Under the pieces are notes generated by a model. The model was not told where the DNA came from. It saw only the letters and a program-made list of their open reading frames with translations, and did no database searches. Source: Codonopsis lanceolata (Eukaryota > Streptophyta > Magnoliopsida > Asterales > Campanulaceae). From it: 64,000 nucleotides of DNA. Numbering within the stretch: position 1 is the first letter of the stretch; every line of letters starts with the position of its first letter. The stretch covers positions 85,967,661-86,031,660 of the forward strand of contig CM028379.1 of NCBI GenBank assembly GCA_013146195.2. Reading direction: 5' to 3'. Both the position numbers and the translations under genes were made by a program. Below are positions 13,137-26,278 of the stretch, one piece after another.

Positions 13137-13742
13137 GAGACTTATTAAATAACCACATTGATAATGAAATAATTTCATTATCAATAGGTAAATAATATCT
13201 CTCATTAAAGCTGGTAATAACACCACATAAAGTATGTTATAAATGTTAGATCGAGTTACAGAAACCAAAAGAAAAATTAACAAAACGTGGATTAGTCTGA
13301 ATGGGCAAATTTGGTCTGACATTCGTTTCTGCGGGACGCGTTTGGATATGAGTACGGTATCCTGAAGGCTGAATTGGCTCATGATTTGCACCCCCCTGCG
13401 AGAGAGAGAGAGAGCATCTATTCTACACAAGCTTACCCTTAACGAGACTTATTAAATAACCACATTGATGATGAAATAATTCAATTATCAATAGGGAAAT
13501 AATATCTCTCATTAAAGCTAGTAATAACAGCACATAAAATCTGTTATAAATGTTGGAGTTATAGAAACCAAAAGAAAAATGAACAAAATGTGTGTTAGTC
13601 TGAACATACAAATTTGGTCTGACATTTGTGTCTGCGAGATGCGCACGTATATGAGTACGGTACCCGAAGGCTGAATTGGACCATGATTTACACCCCCCAT
13701 GCGCGAGAGAGAGTCTCTATTCTACACAAACATACCCTTAAC
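13137..13742. repeat. Tandem duplication, two units of about 307 bp
   Basis: Both units start at 'gagacttattaaataaccac' (13137 and 13444) and end at 'ctacacaa..atacccttaa'. They differ by scattered substitutions and small indels, including a shorter GA tract in the second. Short reading frames here are by-products of the repeat. Probably part of an LTR. Confidence 0.85.
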
Positions 13743-13784
13743 ACATAAGATACTTGTATATAAACCACTAAAGTTTTTGTTAAT

Positions 13785-14312
13785 AACTTATTATTATTAT
13801 TGTTCTTATTATTATTATTGTTATTGTTATTGCTGTTGTTGTTGTTGTTGTTATTATTATTATTGTTATTATTATTATTGATATTATTATTATTGTTATT
13901 ATTGTTATTATTATTATTGTAATATTGTTATTATTATTGTTATTATTATTGTTATTATTATTATTAATATTATTGTTATTATTGTTATTATTATTTTTTA
14001 TTATTATTATTTTTATTATTGTTATTATTATTATTGTTATTATTGTTATTATTGTTATTATTGTTATTATTATTATTGTTATTATTATTGTTATTATTAT
14101 TATTATTGTTATTATTGTTATTATTATTATTGTTGTTGTTGTTATTGTTGTTATTATTATTGTTATTTTTGTTATTGTTATTATTGTTATTGTTATTATT
14201 GTTATTGTTATTATTATTATTGCTATTATTGTTATTAGTGTTATTATTATTATTTTTACTATTATTGTTGTTGTTGTTGTTGTTGTTGTTATTATTATTA
14301 TTATCATTATTA
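13785..14312. repeat. Imperfect TTA/TTG trinucleotide microsatellite, about 520 bp
   Basis: Almost every codon-sized step is TTA, TTG or TTT, with blocks of pure TTG near 13840 and 14265. The poly-Leu, poly-Ile and poly-Asn reading frames over it are artefacts of the repeat. Confidence 0.95.
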
Positions 14313-14319
14313 TTCATTA

Positions 14320-17300
14320 TTGTGTTTGTGTATTTGATTCAAAATAGTTTCATTGTGTATTATGTTGTTTTGCATGTAAGTTGTTCGATGAAATGCTTGA
14401 ATATAATTTTGTTCGTTGTTGGACACCGTTTTTTAATTTGGATGCATCAATTTTGAATACAATGCATTTTTTGTGGATCATGATATATCGATTTAGATTT
14501 TGGATGCTAGAAAGATGCATTAATTTGAGATCATTTTGTTGATTGTGTACTAGAAAGAATGTACATGAAGGTTTGGTTTGTTATGTTTTTGTAGCACGAT
14601 GCATCATCAATTTTTGCATCGCGATGCAAAATTGAATTAGGTAATTTAAAATTAGATTTCATAATTTAAATTGATGTATCATGGTGCATAAATTGATGTA
14701 GTATGGTGCAAATTAGATTAGGTAATAAAATTGATGCATCGCGGTGGAAAAGTTAATGTTATCTAAATTGATGTATCACCGTGCAAAGATTAATGCACTA
14801 CGATGCATTTTAGTAAGTGATCTGTAGTATGCCTTAGGCTCATTAAGAGTATCATATTTTTTTCGGTTGAAAAAAATTACTTGGATGGAGGGGTTATAAA
14901 CTTATCAAAGTGGACCGTCTCGAATTACCCCTAAGTTGTAGTTGTGGGGTAATTTCGCCACCCATTTTGCCAAGTTTGTAACCCTTCCACTCTCATTTTT
15001 GTCAACCACTAAAATTCATTTTCGAAATATTCTTCCTAAAATGCACACGTCGTCTCCTTCAACATTCCGATCAACACTTTAGATTCGAAAATCACCATTG
15101 TTGTGCAACGGCATCGATGGACCGGCCAGGTTTGCAAGGATTTTCAAGAAAGACGAAGGCAAAGGATGAAGAAGATGGCTTACGACACATGAGGATGAAG
15201 AAGAACACGGAGGAGATGCACTTGAAACTAGTTTGCATCGCGATGCATCAATTGGTTGCTTGAATTAATGCATCGCGGTGTATTATTGGATTTGGTCATT
15301 TAAATTAATGCATCGTGGTCCATAAAATTGGTGCATCACAATGCAAAATTAGATTATGTAATTTAAATCGATGCATAGCAAGTTGCATAAATTGGTGCAA
15401 TGCAATGTAAAATTAGATTAGGTAATTTAAATCGATGCATCGCGATGTAAAAATGATGCAATAAGAGTAAGTGATCTAAGCGATCTCCAGCGCACCTTCA
15501 GTTCATTAAGGGTATCATAATCTTTTCTCCCCCCCCCCCCAAAAGTGACTTTTTCAGTTGGAAAAAAAAAACACGGAACTTGAGGGGCTATAAACTTGGG
15601 AAAGGAGACCAGCCTACAATTTTTCCTAAGTTGTATAATCTTTAACAACATCCTTAATAAGTACAAGAAATTGGAGGCCAATGCATTTATTGAAATTTTT
15701 AACTGCTACAATACCTTATACTTTTTAATCAGAGAAAATGCACTTTTGGGGATGGAATAATTACGATACCCTTACTAAACCGAAAGCGTACTACAGATCA
15801 CTTACTCCATGAATCGCATTGCATCAATTTGTGCATCGCGATGCACAAAATTCAATTGCGATGGACGATTTTGATGAATGCTTATGTGCATTGCAATACA
15901 CAAATCACGAATCTCTATGCACACAATCATGCATCAAAATCAAAAAGTTATTCATCACAAATTCAAATCGATGCATCGCGATTAAAATTTGATGTATTGT
16001 GAGCTAAACTGGTTTCAAATACATTTCCCCCGCCTTTTTCTTCCTCCTCCCCCGTCGTAAACTTTTTTCTTCCTCCTTCGTCTTTGTCCCTTCTAAAAAA
16101 ATCCTCCAACCCAGCTCAGGTCGATCCCCATTTCGTTGCAGAACAATCATGATTTTCGAACTCCAAAGCCTGGGATGAAAGGGGATGATCTGGGCATTTT
16201 AGAAACAATATTTCGAGAATGAACTTTAGCGGTTGAAAAAAAAACCCGAAGGACTCTAGAGGTTAAAAATTTGAGAAAATTACCGGCCATAATTTGATCC
16301 TACTAAGTACTCCACTACATATTCGAGCTCGGTCTGGTTCAAACTTAGTTAGATAGTAGGCTAAATTGCAGGTCGGTCCACTTTATTAAAGTTTTAACCT
16401 CTTAAGTACACATTATTTGTTTAAATCGCATAAGTCCACGTTCATTAAATTTTTCCTATAATGCCCACATCTTTTTTCATCGCAACGAACTTGTCTTTCT
16501 CCCTTCCAGGTTTCTTCCCATTTATGGTTTGTTTCTCAAATGACTACTTCATTATAACCCCTAAAGTCCATTTTCGTGAAATCGTTCCTAAAATGCCCGC
16601 AGAAGAAAAATTACGACTGAAATTCACAGGGATGGAGAAGAAGACTGTGAGGTTGGGTTGTGAAGAACACTTGTGTCTTTCACCTTGGATTCGATTAATC
16701 CACCACCCTAACTTCTCACTCTCTTTCTTCTTCATCTATCGATCTTCTGTTTTAGCATTGTATTCTTCTTCCTATTCTTTTCCATTGTGTTTGTGTGTTT
16801 AATTCAAAATAAATTCATTTTGGTTGTTCTGTTGCTATGCATACTGTACGATAAATTTCTATAAATTTGTTTGTTATTGGACACCGTTTTTTAATATTAA
16901 TGCATCAATTTTGAATTACGATGCATCATTTATGAATTGTGATGCATTGATTTGGATTTACGATGTAGAAAAGATGCATCAAAGAATAATTTGTTTGATT
17001 GTGTGTAGGAAAGAAGAGACATGATATTCTGATTCATTTTACTATGCATCTAATTGGATAACCGATGCATGAAAATCTTGCCTCGTAATTCCAAATTCAT
17101 GCATCGCCAAGGGACATGAGGTCAGGTTCATTATGCTATGCATCCAATTGAAATTCTGATGCATCACAATTTCAAATCATGCATCACCAAAGGACATAAG
17201 GTCTGGTTCATTTTGCAATGCATCCAATTGAAATTTCGATGCATCCGATTGGAATGAGTGGTTTCATCGTTATTGTTTACTCAAACACCTTGAGATTAAT

Positions 17301-18010
17301 CTTTCTTTTTTCCCTGTAACCTTCATCTATATTGATCAATTTCATCTATATTGTCTTTGGCTGGTGTCAAGGCTCCTATTTGTACGAAGTTTCTTTTTGC
17401 TGCAAACAATTAGGGTGGATCACTTTTTGGGTGCTTGATCTTATTAGTCCAAGACTTATCAATCCTCGTGGGTGGTTTTCCTTTGATCATGACAACATTT
17501 ATGTTTGTGATTTCTATTTATGTCGGTAGCTACATACATATACGTACATGAAAGATGCATCAATGAATCATTTGTTTGATTGTGTACAAGAAAGAAGATA
17601 CATGAGGTTCTGGTTCATTTTGCGATGCATCCAATTAGATAAATGATGCATGAAAATCATACATCGTAATTTCAAATCCATGCATCGCCATGACACATGA
17701 GGTCTGGTTCATTTTTGCAATGCATCCAATTGAAATTCCGATGCATCAAAATTATGCTTTGCAATTTCGAATTCATGCATCACCAAGAGAAATTAGGTCT
17801 GGTTCATTTTGCGATCCATCCAATTAGGATTCGGATGCATCGTAATTCAATTTGTGCATTGCGATGAGTTAACGAAAGCTTTGAGTGCACGCTTGTTCAT
17901 TAAAGGTATACTCATCAATTTGTAGCAAAAAGTGCCTTTTCCGATTAATAAAAAAAAGTGGGTATTATAGCGATTGAAATTTGTCTAGAAATGACCAGCC
18001 CGGTTATCAC
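14320..18010. repeat. Region saturated with GATGCATC-type palindromes; several related long copies
   Basis: At least 30 ATGCAT sites lie here, often as 'gatgcatcgcgatgca'. Larger segments recur: 'ttggacaccgttttttaat' at about 14421 and 16882; 'gtaagtgatct' with 'ttcattaag..gtatcat' at about 14813 and 15472, and in reverse near 15765-15815; 'ctataaacttg' with 'ggaccag' near 15588. Two short tandem arrays with units of about 100 bp occupy 17030-17260 and 17620-17860 (unit mark: 'catgcatcgcca' then 'aggtctggttcattttgc'). No coding frame. The repeated forward and inverted ends suggest several copies of one unnamed non-autonomous element. Confidence 0.75.
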
Positions 18011-18177
18011 CCTAGATAGTAATCAAGCTTAGCCCATAATTTTTTTGTCTTTAAGCTCGATCTATCATTCCCAAATCCCAACTTCGAGATTGTGGCAAAC
18101 AAGTGAGCTTTAAGCTTGATCGACTTTATTGATAGTCCCAAGTAGCCAACTCCAAAGTTATTCCGCATACATACAAC

Positions 18178-19821
18178 TAGGGGTGGCAAATCGTTCGTGT
18201 CGTGCCCTTATCGGGCTAGCACGATAAGGGCACGACACGATAAGGGTTGACACGAACACGGCACGATAAGGTTATCGTGCCTAAAACCCAACCCTAAACA
18301 CGGCACGATAAAAACCCGAAAACACGGCACGACACGCTAAGCACAATAAGCAATAACGGTCGGGTTTTTGTGTTAGGCACGATAAGCCCGTTAAACATGA
18401 TTTTTAAAATAAAAAATTATTATTATGAATAGAATCAATACCATGGAAGGAGAAATTTAATTCATAAGCTCGAAAACACACTTCAGGCTAGCAAGTACTT
18501 CAAAAGTTTCAAGTAAAATAGATACTCATACTGAGAGGCTTGAATGTTTACATGAAAAACTTTTCAATTATGCTTTTGATAAAAGGATGCCACATCTGAA
18601 ACTCATGATGATGTTATTCAGAGGATAACATCAATTTGTATATGATAAATAGCAGCTGGAGGCAACAAAAGTACTTCAAAGTATTAATTTCGATTTATCT
18701 TGAACTAACTACATTTTTCTATTTACTAACTAAATCCATGCGATAATGACAAAAAAAGAAAGGAAAAAAACTTATTGCACCCAATAAATGATGATTTGTT
18801 CATCTGTGTTCTATTATCTCCACTTCCAATTTTCCAGAGTTTTTGTAGTGATATCCTGCCTAACAAAAAGCTTAGAAAGATAACGTTAACATGGCTTGAC
18901 TCCATCATCATTCGTATCCACAGGGACCACAGCTTAGGGTCATTCATCTGGAGTTCGCACACCCACTGGTTTCTCTCTCAAACTCATCTAATCTGTTGTT
19001 TATAAAAGTCTGGTTCACTCACTCACTGGAATACTTGCTGAACATAGGAAACAACGGTTTTAAATTTCTCTTGCAGGGAATGCAGAAACTGATAGTGAAG
19101 GAATAACCCAAAGCCTCCAAGACTTTCGTCTACAGATATGGATCTTCTTTTTGATCCTACCCGGTAAATAAATTACACAAGACTTGGTTTTGAATGTACC
19201 CAAAAATCAAAATTTTGAATGTACAAACTACAAATCCATGACTAATTTCCAAAACTACAAACTACAAACTACAAACTACAAATTAAATAAATAAAGAAAA
19301 AATTAAAGAGCTACAAGCCTACAATCATACCTTTCTTCGGAGTTGTTCTTTGGTGTAGAGAGAGAGAAGGATTGCGCCGGTGAGATCGTGAGTGAGAGTG
19401 AGTCGTTGAGGCCTGAGGGAGAGTAGGCGGAAGCAAAGGCGGATCAGGCGAACTGGCGGTGGGCGGTGGCGGAGGCGGCACCGGTTGATCTGAGAGGAAA
19501 GACCGAAAGAGTGAGAAAGGAGTAAGGACGGCAGTCGCCGCCTCTTTCTCTTTAGTCTGTAGAGAGAGAGTGAGAGACGAGAAGACGACTAGACTTTAGT
19601 CACTTTAGTTTAGACTGTTTAGTTAATAGGTTTCTTTTTAGGGTTTTTACTATTTATACCTAAGATTTTATCGTGCTTATCGGGCTGGCACGGTAAAAAC
19701 CCAATTACGACCCGAATCTTAACGTGTCTTATCGGGTCGGCCCGATAAGCCCCGGCCACCCTATAATTTCGTGTCGTGTTCGTGTCGGTCAATCGTGTCG
19801 TGCCTCAAATTGCCCACCCTA
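18178..19821. mobile_element. Non-autonomous hAT element, 1.64 kb, 8-bp target-site duplication
   Basis: Ends TAGGGGTGGCAAA (18178) and TTGCCCACCCTA (19821) are inverted repeats. CATACAAC flanks both (18170-18177, 19822-19829), exactly 8 bp as in hAT. Long subterminal blocks of 'cacgacacg', 'cacgataa' and 'cgtgtcgtg' in opposite orientations fill both ends. The middle (18420-19620) has no transposase; it contains minus-strand segments that look protein-like but unknown, and a purine-rich, UTR-like segment at 19340-19600, possibly captured host sequence. The same family occurs at 45168-45743. Confidence 0.9.
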
Positions 19822-19868
19822 CATACAACCAAAGTCAAGTATAGGGGGGCATCTATATGCATAAAATA

Positions 19869-20127
19869 TACTCCATTTGTGTCAAAATAAGTGCTTTGTA
19901 TTTAATTTGAATGCCCCAAAATTAATAAGTCTTAATTTCTTTTTCTTTTTTTTATAAATTCTTTCAAAATAAATTATTTTTAGAGAAGCACAATCACCAC
20001 ATCAAAGTTCAACTACGACACATTAAAATAAAATGCACTGGTATTAAAAATGGTTTAATGATAATAAAAAACAATAAACCAATATAAATTTCTTAAAATT
20101 CAATAAAGGCATTTATTTTGAAACGAG
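19869..20127. mobile_element. Stowaway-type MITE (degenerate)
   Basis: Begins TA-CTCCATTTGTGTCAAAATAA and ends in the mirrored 'ttattttgaaacgagggcaataat' near 20127. The ends resemble the CTCCCTCCGT consensus with a TA target site, with mutations. Confidence 0.6.
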
Positions 20128-20318
20128 GGCAATAATAGTAAGGCGGGGGCTAACCACACCCCCCAAAATTCACTATTTACACCTCATTACTCTTCACATC
20201 CGACGCTTTCTCCACTCCACCCTAACTACCCATTATACCAATTCCCTCTTCTAACTTCTCTCATATACCGGCTACTCACCATCTTCATCTTCATCTTCAT
20301 CTTCCTTTTCCAACCTCC

Positions 20319-20540
20319 ATGGTCGCCACCTCTCTTACCATCTTTATCTTCCCTTCCCTTTTCTTTCAAAACCCTATTTCCCAATTACCCACCATCACTT
20401 TTCCCAAATCTCAACTCATGAAATCCTCAATTCGAGCGAGCAATCAAATGAGCTGCAAAAGTGGGAGCAATCAATCAAAGCAATCTTCATCTGCAAAATC
20501 GAACAAGCAATCGCCTCCTCTCCTACTATTTCATCACAAG
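20319..20540 (+). other. Unrecognised open frame, possible orphan first exon
   Basis: An ATG at 20319 opens about 74 codons: a hydrophobic start rich in Ser, Thr and Phe, then a Ser/Lys/Gln-rich stretch (SGSNQSKQSSSAKSNKQS), up to a possible donor CACAAG|GTTCGT near 20540. Such a composition could be an organelle-targeting first exon. A CT-rich, UTR-like leader with 'cttcatcttcatcttcat' precedes it. No downstream exon was found before the next repeat. I do not recognise the product and it may be a chance frame. Confidence 0.25.
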
Positions 20541-20867
20541 GTTCGTCACGTCATCCTCCTCCCAAACATCATCCTCGAACCAAATGGTAGTGTGTGGCTA
20601 GGGTGGTGGCCGAATAAACAACCCTATATTCGGACCTGGTTATGCGCACAATTTAGGGAGAGTTCGACTATGAGTTGCCTCACACTTTGGGGAGAGTTCG
20701 ACTGAGAGTGGCCACACACAATGGGTTGTGTGTGAGTGAGAGTTGTCACACACAATGAGGTGTATGCAACTGAGAGCCTTGAGATTTGTTCATGGGGCTA
20801 TATTGACACTTCACCCAAAGGTAGTTTTGTATTTTTTTTTATGAGATATAAGAGAAGTAGGGTGTGT

Positions 20868-21670
20868 AAGTTCCAAAATAAACACAATATCAATATATAT
20901 ATATATATATATACATTGGCTTTCATTATGTTTGTTTGATTTAGCCAAAACTACGAACCGAACCGCCCTTATTGGTTCCAAAAATTTCAAACCGACCGAA
21001 TCGAACCACTCAAGAATCAAGTTCTAAATTGAGTTTTGTGATTTAAATTTTGTGATTTTGAATTTTTTGTGAATTTCTAAATTATTATTTATGTAAATTG
21101 CATGATTGTATAAATTTGTAAATTATAATTGTGAATTTGTGATTTAAATTTTTTAATCTAATGTTAAAAAACTAATTTGAAATAACCCTAATTGATTATT
21201 TAATCTATATAATTGTTGTGAATTGTGATTTGTAAATTAAGATATTATATAATATTGTTTTATAATTTGTGTGAAGTTTGGTAGGAAAAAAAATAAGATT
21301 TTAATTTGGATTTAATATTGCTTGAGCAAACACAAAATTTGATAATAACCTAGTAAAATAAAATTATCGTAAAGATTACAATACAAGTTCCAAAATAAAC
21401 ACAATATCAATATATATATATTATAACTAAATCAAAATGATCTAAAAATTTAAAATAGTTAACAAATGATATATAATATATATTATATAATAAATAAATA
21501 AAAATATATAAGTTGGTTTGGTTTAGTTTGGTTTGATAACAAAGCCGTGAACCGAACGGTTTTCTAATTTTTGAAATCAAAATCGAACCGTCTTCGATCA
21601 AAACCGAACCAAACCGACTAATTTGATGTAATTTAGATCGATTCGATGGTTTCGATTTACACCCTAAGTG
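20868..21670. mobile_element. hAT-like MITE with 'gaaccgaac' subterminal repeats
   Basis: Left block near 20955-21010 ('gaaccgaaccgccc', 'accgaatcgaacc') is mirrored by 21515-21670 ('ttggtttggttta', 'accgaaccaaaccg', 'cgatttacaccctaa'). The core is AT-rich and non-coding. A 30-bp direct repeat starting 'aagttccaaaataaacac' lies at 20868 and 21385. The target-site duplication was not found, so limits are approximate. Confidence 0.5.
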
Positions 21671-21859
21671 GTGACCCTAATAGAGAGCGTGAAGTTTGAG
21701 TCTTGGTTAGCCGGCCTAATAGATATGGCATGCCAAAGGAACAAAACACCATCTCTTGCCCAAAATGTAAAAAGTTTCCAAAACTGATTGACCTTCCAAA
21801 TTGAAGCATTAGTCTGCTGGCTGGGATGCCCCCCATTTTGATTTCAGTGCGACACGAAC

Positions 21860-21946
21860 AAAAGCACGAAGGCAGCGGCTAAAAGAATGACACACTAATC
21901 AGTAATCAATACAACGAATTACATAGAAAAAGCACGAAGGCAGCGG
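21860..21946 (+). repeat. Direct repeat of 19 bp in the QPT 5' leader
   Basis: AAAAGCACGAAGGCAGCGG occurs at 21860-21878 and again at 21928-21946, 68 bp apart; the second copy ends four bases before the QPT start ATG at 21951. After each copy the next bases remain alike (ctaaaag, ataaatg), so the similarity reaches the start codon. It looks like a small tandem duplication of the leader. No clear TATA box could be fixed. Confidence 0.8.
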
Positions 21947-21950
21947 ATAA

Positions 21951-22200
21951 ATGTCTGGGATTTCGCTGTCTCCTTTAGTCTCATTTCCTCAATCATTAGC
22001 TTCTTCTTCTTCAAGCTCAAGCACATCATCGTATTGTTGCTATTCAAGCAGACTGATTGTGAAAATGTCTGCGACTGCAACTTCCACAAATCTTGGAGTT
22101 TCAAATGAGCCCTTGGTTGTCAACCCACCTGCACACCCTACTTATGATTTGAAGGGCGTCATCAAACTAGCCCTCTCTGAAGACGCCGGAGATCTAGGTG

Positions 22201-22232
<32 letters not shown>

Positions 22233-25200
22233 TCTTCTACTTGTTCTCTATACATCTGTTTCAACAATCTGGAACTGGAAGCTATGTAGATTGGCGTCAT
22301 ATATTATCCCAATTACCACACTCTTTTCCACTCAAATAATCCCTTTTTATGTTCCAAAGTCTACATTTGCAAATATCAAATTAATTTTTGACATTCATTT
22401 GTCCTGTTTTAGGTTATAAGTTTCAATCACTAAAAACTACTCCCTCCGTCCAAACATAAGTGTTCCTCTATTGAATTTACTCTAATTTCAAGCAAGTAAT
22501 TGACTTTATATTATTTCTCATCAATACCCTCAAAGTATCCCTTGGGTCCTTAGTAGTATCAAATTAGCTGATCTCTTTTTTATTTTATTTCACAATTAAT
22601 AAGGGTATTATTTGTCTTTAAAAGTCCTTTTGAAAATAAAGTGGACACTTATTTTGAAACGCCCCAAAAAATAGAACAGGGATACTTATCTGGAGAGAGG
22701 GAGTTCATAAAACTTTTAATTTTGTAACAAGAAGTAAATTTTATTGAATTTTCTGTCAAAGTTTTGATCAAGTTGGCAAAAAAGTCAGAAAGGACTCTTT
22801 GTATGGAATAGAATGAGTATTACTGTATTAGAGATTTTGAGTTTAATAGGAGATAATTGGCTGAACCCACATCTTGTGCCCTTTAGGAAATGGAACAACT
22901 TCTAAGTAGATATTGGAAAAGAAAAGAAAAGAAAAGTATCAAGCACCTAATTGAGCAGCAATTTTGGGCTTATTCATGTAGGGGATGTTACTTGTATGGC
23001 AACCATTCCAACTGAAATGGAACTGGAAGCCCATTTTCTGGCAAAGGAGAATGGAATTGTTGCCGGAATCGCACTTGCGGAAATGATATTTAGAGAAGTT
23101 GATCCTTCACTGAAGGTAACAAAACACCTTAATTCCGATATCCTGTAAAGAAAATGAATTTTTTTTCGTTGCTGAATACTTGGTCTTGTATGATGTACAC
23201 ATTGATATCAGGTGGAGTGGTCTAGAAAGGATGGTGATAGTGTTCATAAAGGATTGCAGTTCGGAAAAGTACATGGTAAACTGGCAAAACTTGGTTCCAT
23301 ATTGGAATCTTTAATGTATTTGTTACTTTTTAGTGTAAGCTTGTCCCTTTATTATGTATAGGAAGAGCACACAGCATTGTTGTAGCTGAAAGGGTTGTGC
23401 TCAATTTTATGCAGAGGATGAGCGGAATAGCGACTCTCACAAAGGTGTGTTCATCTTCATGTAAAAGATCTGTAGTCCTCATAGTTGACTTCGATCATCA
23501 TAAGAAAATGACTATAGACTGCCGAAAGAGGCTACTCAGACATAGATTGATATTTCTTTAAGTCAGTGTCTGAACATGAAAATATAGAACATGGGTTGAT
23601 TACTTTAGGTTTTGGGATTGTATCCAACATATACCTTTTTTTATGAAAAAGAAATGATTAGTTACAGAAGGTTACAATTCATTTGAGAATTAGAACAACA
23701 TGACAGATATGTTCTGCAAAGATGGAAATGGACCCAGATGAATTTCAGTTGCTTTACACTTGTACCCTTGTGAAAAGTTAATTAGGTCGTTGTTGAATGA
23801 ACTCATGCTCTTTGGCTCTTCATGTCTTGGTTTTATTTGTATTTCTCTTACAGGCCATGGCAGATGCTGCACACCCTGCATGCATTTTGGAGACAAGGAA
23901 AACTGCTCCAGGTTTACGTCTGGTGGATAAATGGGCGGTGCAGATCACATCTCTTGCCTGTATTCTTCTTTGCTGTAAAATTTCTGTTTCTCTGGATTTT
24001 TATCATGACCTTTAACTTATCTCTGCCTACAGGTACTAATAGGTGGAGGTCAGAATCACAGGATGGGGTTGTTTGATATGGTGATGATAAAAGACAATCA
24101 TATATCTGCTGCTGGAAGTGTTACATATGCTCTCAAATCTGTGGACCAATATTTGGAGAAAAATAATCTTCATATGGGGGTCGAGGTAGTCTTCTCAGTT
24201 CTGAAAATATTTCTTGGGTTGAAAATCTCAACAAGTTATGCTCTGTTGGGATCATTTGAAGTATGATGGAACATTGAAATGAAAAGGAAGAGGGAAGGTA
24301 CAGGAAAATAAAAATCTTTGCATAGGTAATCTAATGTTCATCCTTCAACCGTACTCAATATCAAGTACAACTCAACTAAATGTCAAGTATAATGTTAAAT
24401 GATACCTCTTATATTCTTCACCCTCTTTCTTTTCGCTTCCTAAGTTCCCGACAGGGTTTATTGGATGAGTTCAACTCAAGTTTATATGCTTCATTGGATC
24501 GTAAAGTTGAAAAATTGCGCTCTCTCTCCTCTCGCGCGCGAAGCTGTGTATCTAATCACATATTTACCACCAATTCATATTGAAAAGTAGATGATGAAAA
24601 TTTATTTTTTGCTTACAGATAGAGACTAGGACATTTGAGGAAGTCAATGAGGTGCTGAGCTATGCATCTCAAACAAAGACATTTTTGAGTAGGATAATGC
24701 TTGATAATATGGTTGTGCCACAACCTAATGGGGATATTGATGTATCAATGCTGAAAGAAGCTGTAGAGCTAATAAATGGAAGATTCGAGACTGAGGTAAC
24801 TTCTTAATTTTTCTTCTCCATCCTCTGTAAACTTACAAAGACCTGGTATGCTATAGTAATTCATGGATGCATGAAAAGCTACTTCCATTAATCTCTGTCT
24901 TATCTACATGCACACAAATATCTGTAACTTTTCCTTTAAATGTCCCAAATTACTTGGTTTAATCCTTGCAGCGGATTCTTTCCCCGCTAACAGCATTACA
25001 AATATGCTTTCTGTTAATGAAGGTGAATGTGTATTTTTCCTTGTAATTTTCCATTCTATTTGCTAGAAAAATGAGAGAGAGAGAGAGAGATCCTTCCCAT
25101 GAATCTGAAATATCTGTGAGGGTCAATCTCATTGTAAACCTCTAAGACCTCATACAAATCTATACATACTAATCCTTCCCCTGAATCTGAATTATCTTTG

Positions 25201-25512
25201 AGAACGAACTTCTTTGTACTCACTTTATACCTATAAGTAGAGCTGTAAAAGGATCGGATAGAGTCTAGTTTTGTCAATTACGAGTTAGGTTGATGATTTT
25301 TTTAAAAAATCGGGTTTAGTTTGAGTCAAATCCGGCTTGAAACCTCAGACCTTACAAGCCTGCCCGAGTTCGACTCAGCATGTATGGCCCACATGGTGGT
25401 GTTGGGATTTTCAAGTCCAATAGCCCTAACTCATAAGTCATAAATAATGGCCTAAAACATAAGCATGTTACATAAATAAGAAACCATGATTCTCAATCTT
25501 AAATTATTTCAT

Positions 25513-25559
<47 letters not shown>

Positions 25560-26247
25560 CCCCTGTCCATCGATTTTACCCCATTAAAGATAGGATCTCG
25601 CTTTCTATAAAACTATCAAATTAAAAGCCAACTCTTTCTAACCGTTTGTTATTTTTGAAATATGTTGGTTATTTAATATTGTATTTAAATTCTGAAGTAA
25701 TCAGCTTGAACATTAGGCAGGTTTTAAGTTTACCTCGCGAACAGCTGAGTTGAGTAATGGGTAAACTCAGCTCAGCTCAGTAAATCAGACTAGTGATGGC
25801 AATAGGACAGGATGGGATTGCGTTTCCCATTCTCACCCTATTGCATTTTGTTCATTCCCATTCCTGTCCTGATCCCATGATGGGATATTAAAGGCAATCC
25901 CATTCCCGTCTTGTTACAATTTTTTTCATTTCAATTCCTGCCCCACTCAACCCCATTCCCAGTCACTCAAAAAATTCCTTAGAAAGAAGATATAATTACT
26001 TTTATGAGATATAACTTACTCAATTTTATATTATTGTATTAGTATTGCATATGACAAACTAAGTCAGCGATTAGGAAAAGTAGAAAACATAATATGTCAG
26101 TTAGTTCTTGGAAAAATAATGCTATTACAAAGTTAAGGATCAAAATTATCATAGAGTTTGCAACAACATTTTATCTTCGTAACAAAAAGACAATTTTTTT
26201 TGATGGAAGTGACGACTAACGTCTTAAACTACTAAAATATTTTTAGG

Positions 26248-26278
<31 letters not shown>

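Noticed and set aside
13780..14456. Long reading frames of poly-Leu, poly-Ile and poly-Asn on both strands
   Set aside because: They are translations of the TTA/TTG microsatellite and have no other coding support.
16461..16802. 113-codon + strand frame as a gene
   Set aside because: It lies in the ATGCAT repeat region, is rich in Phe and Ser from CT-rich DNA, and shows no domain or splice context.
14320..18010. ATGCAT clusters as a CRISPR-like or regulatory array
   Set aside because: Units are irregular, spacers are not unique sequences of fixed length, and this is plant nuclear DNA.
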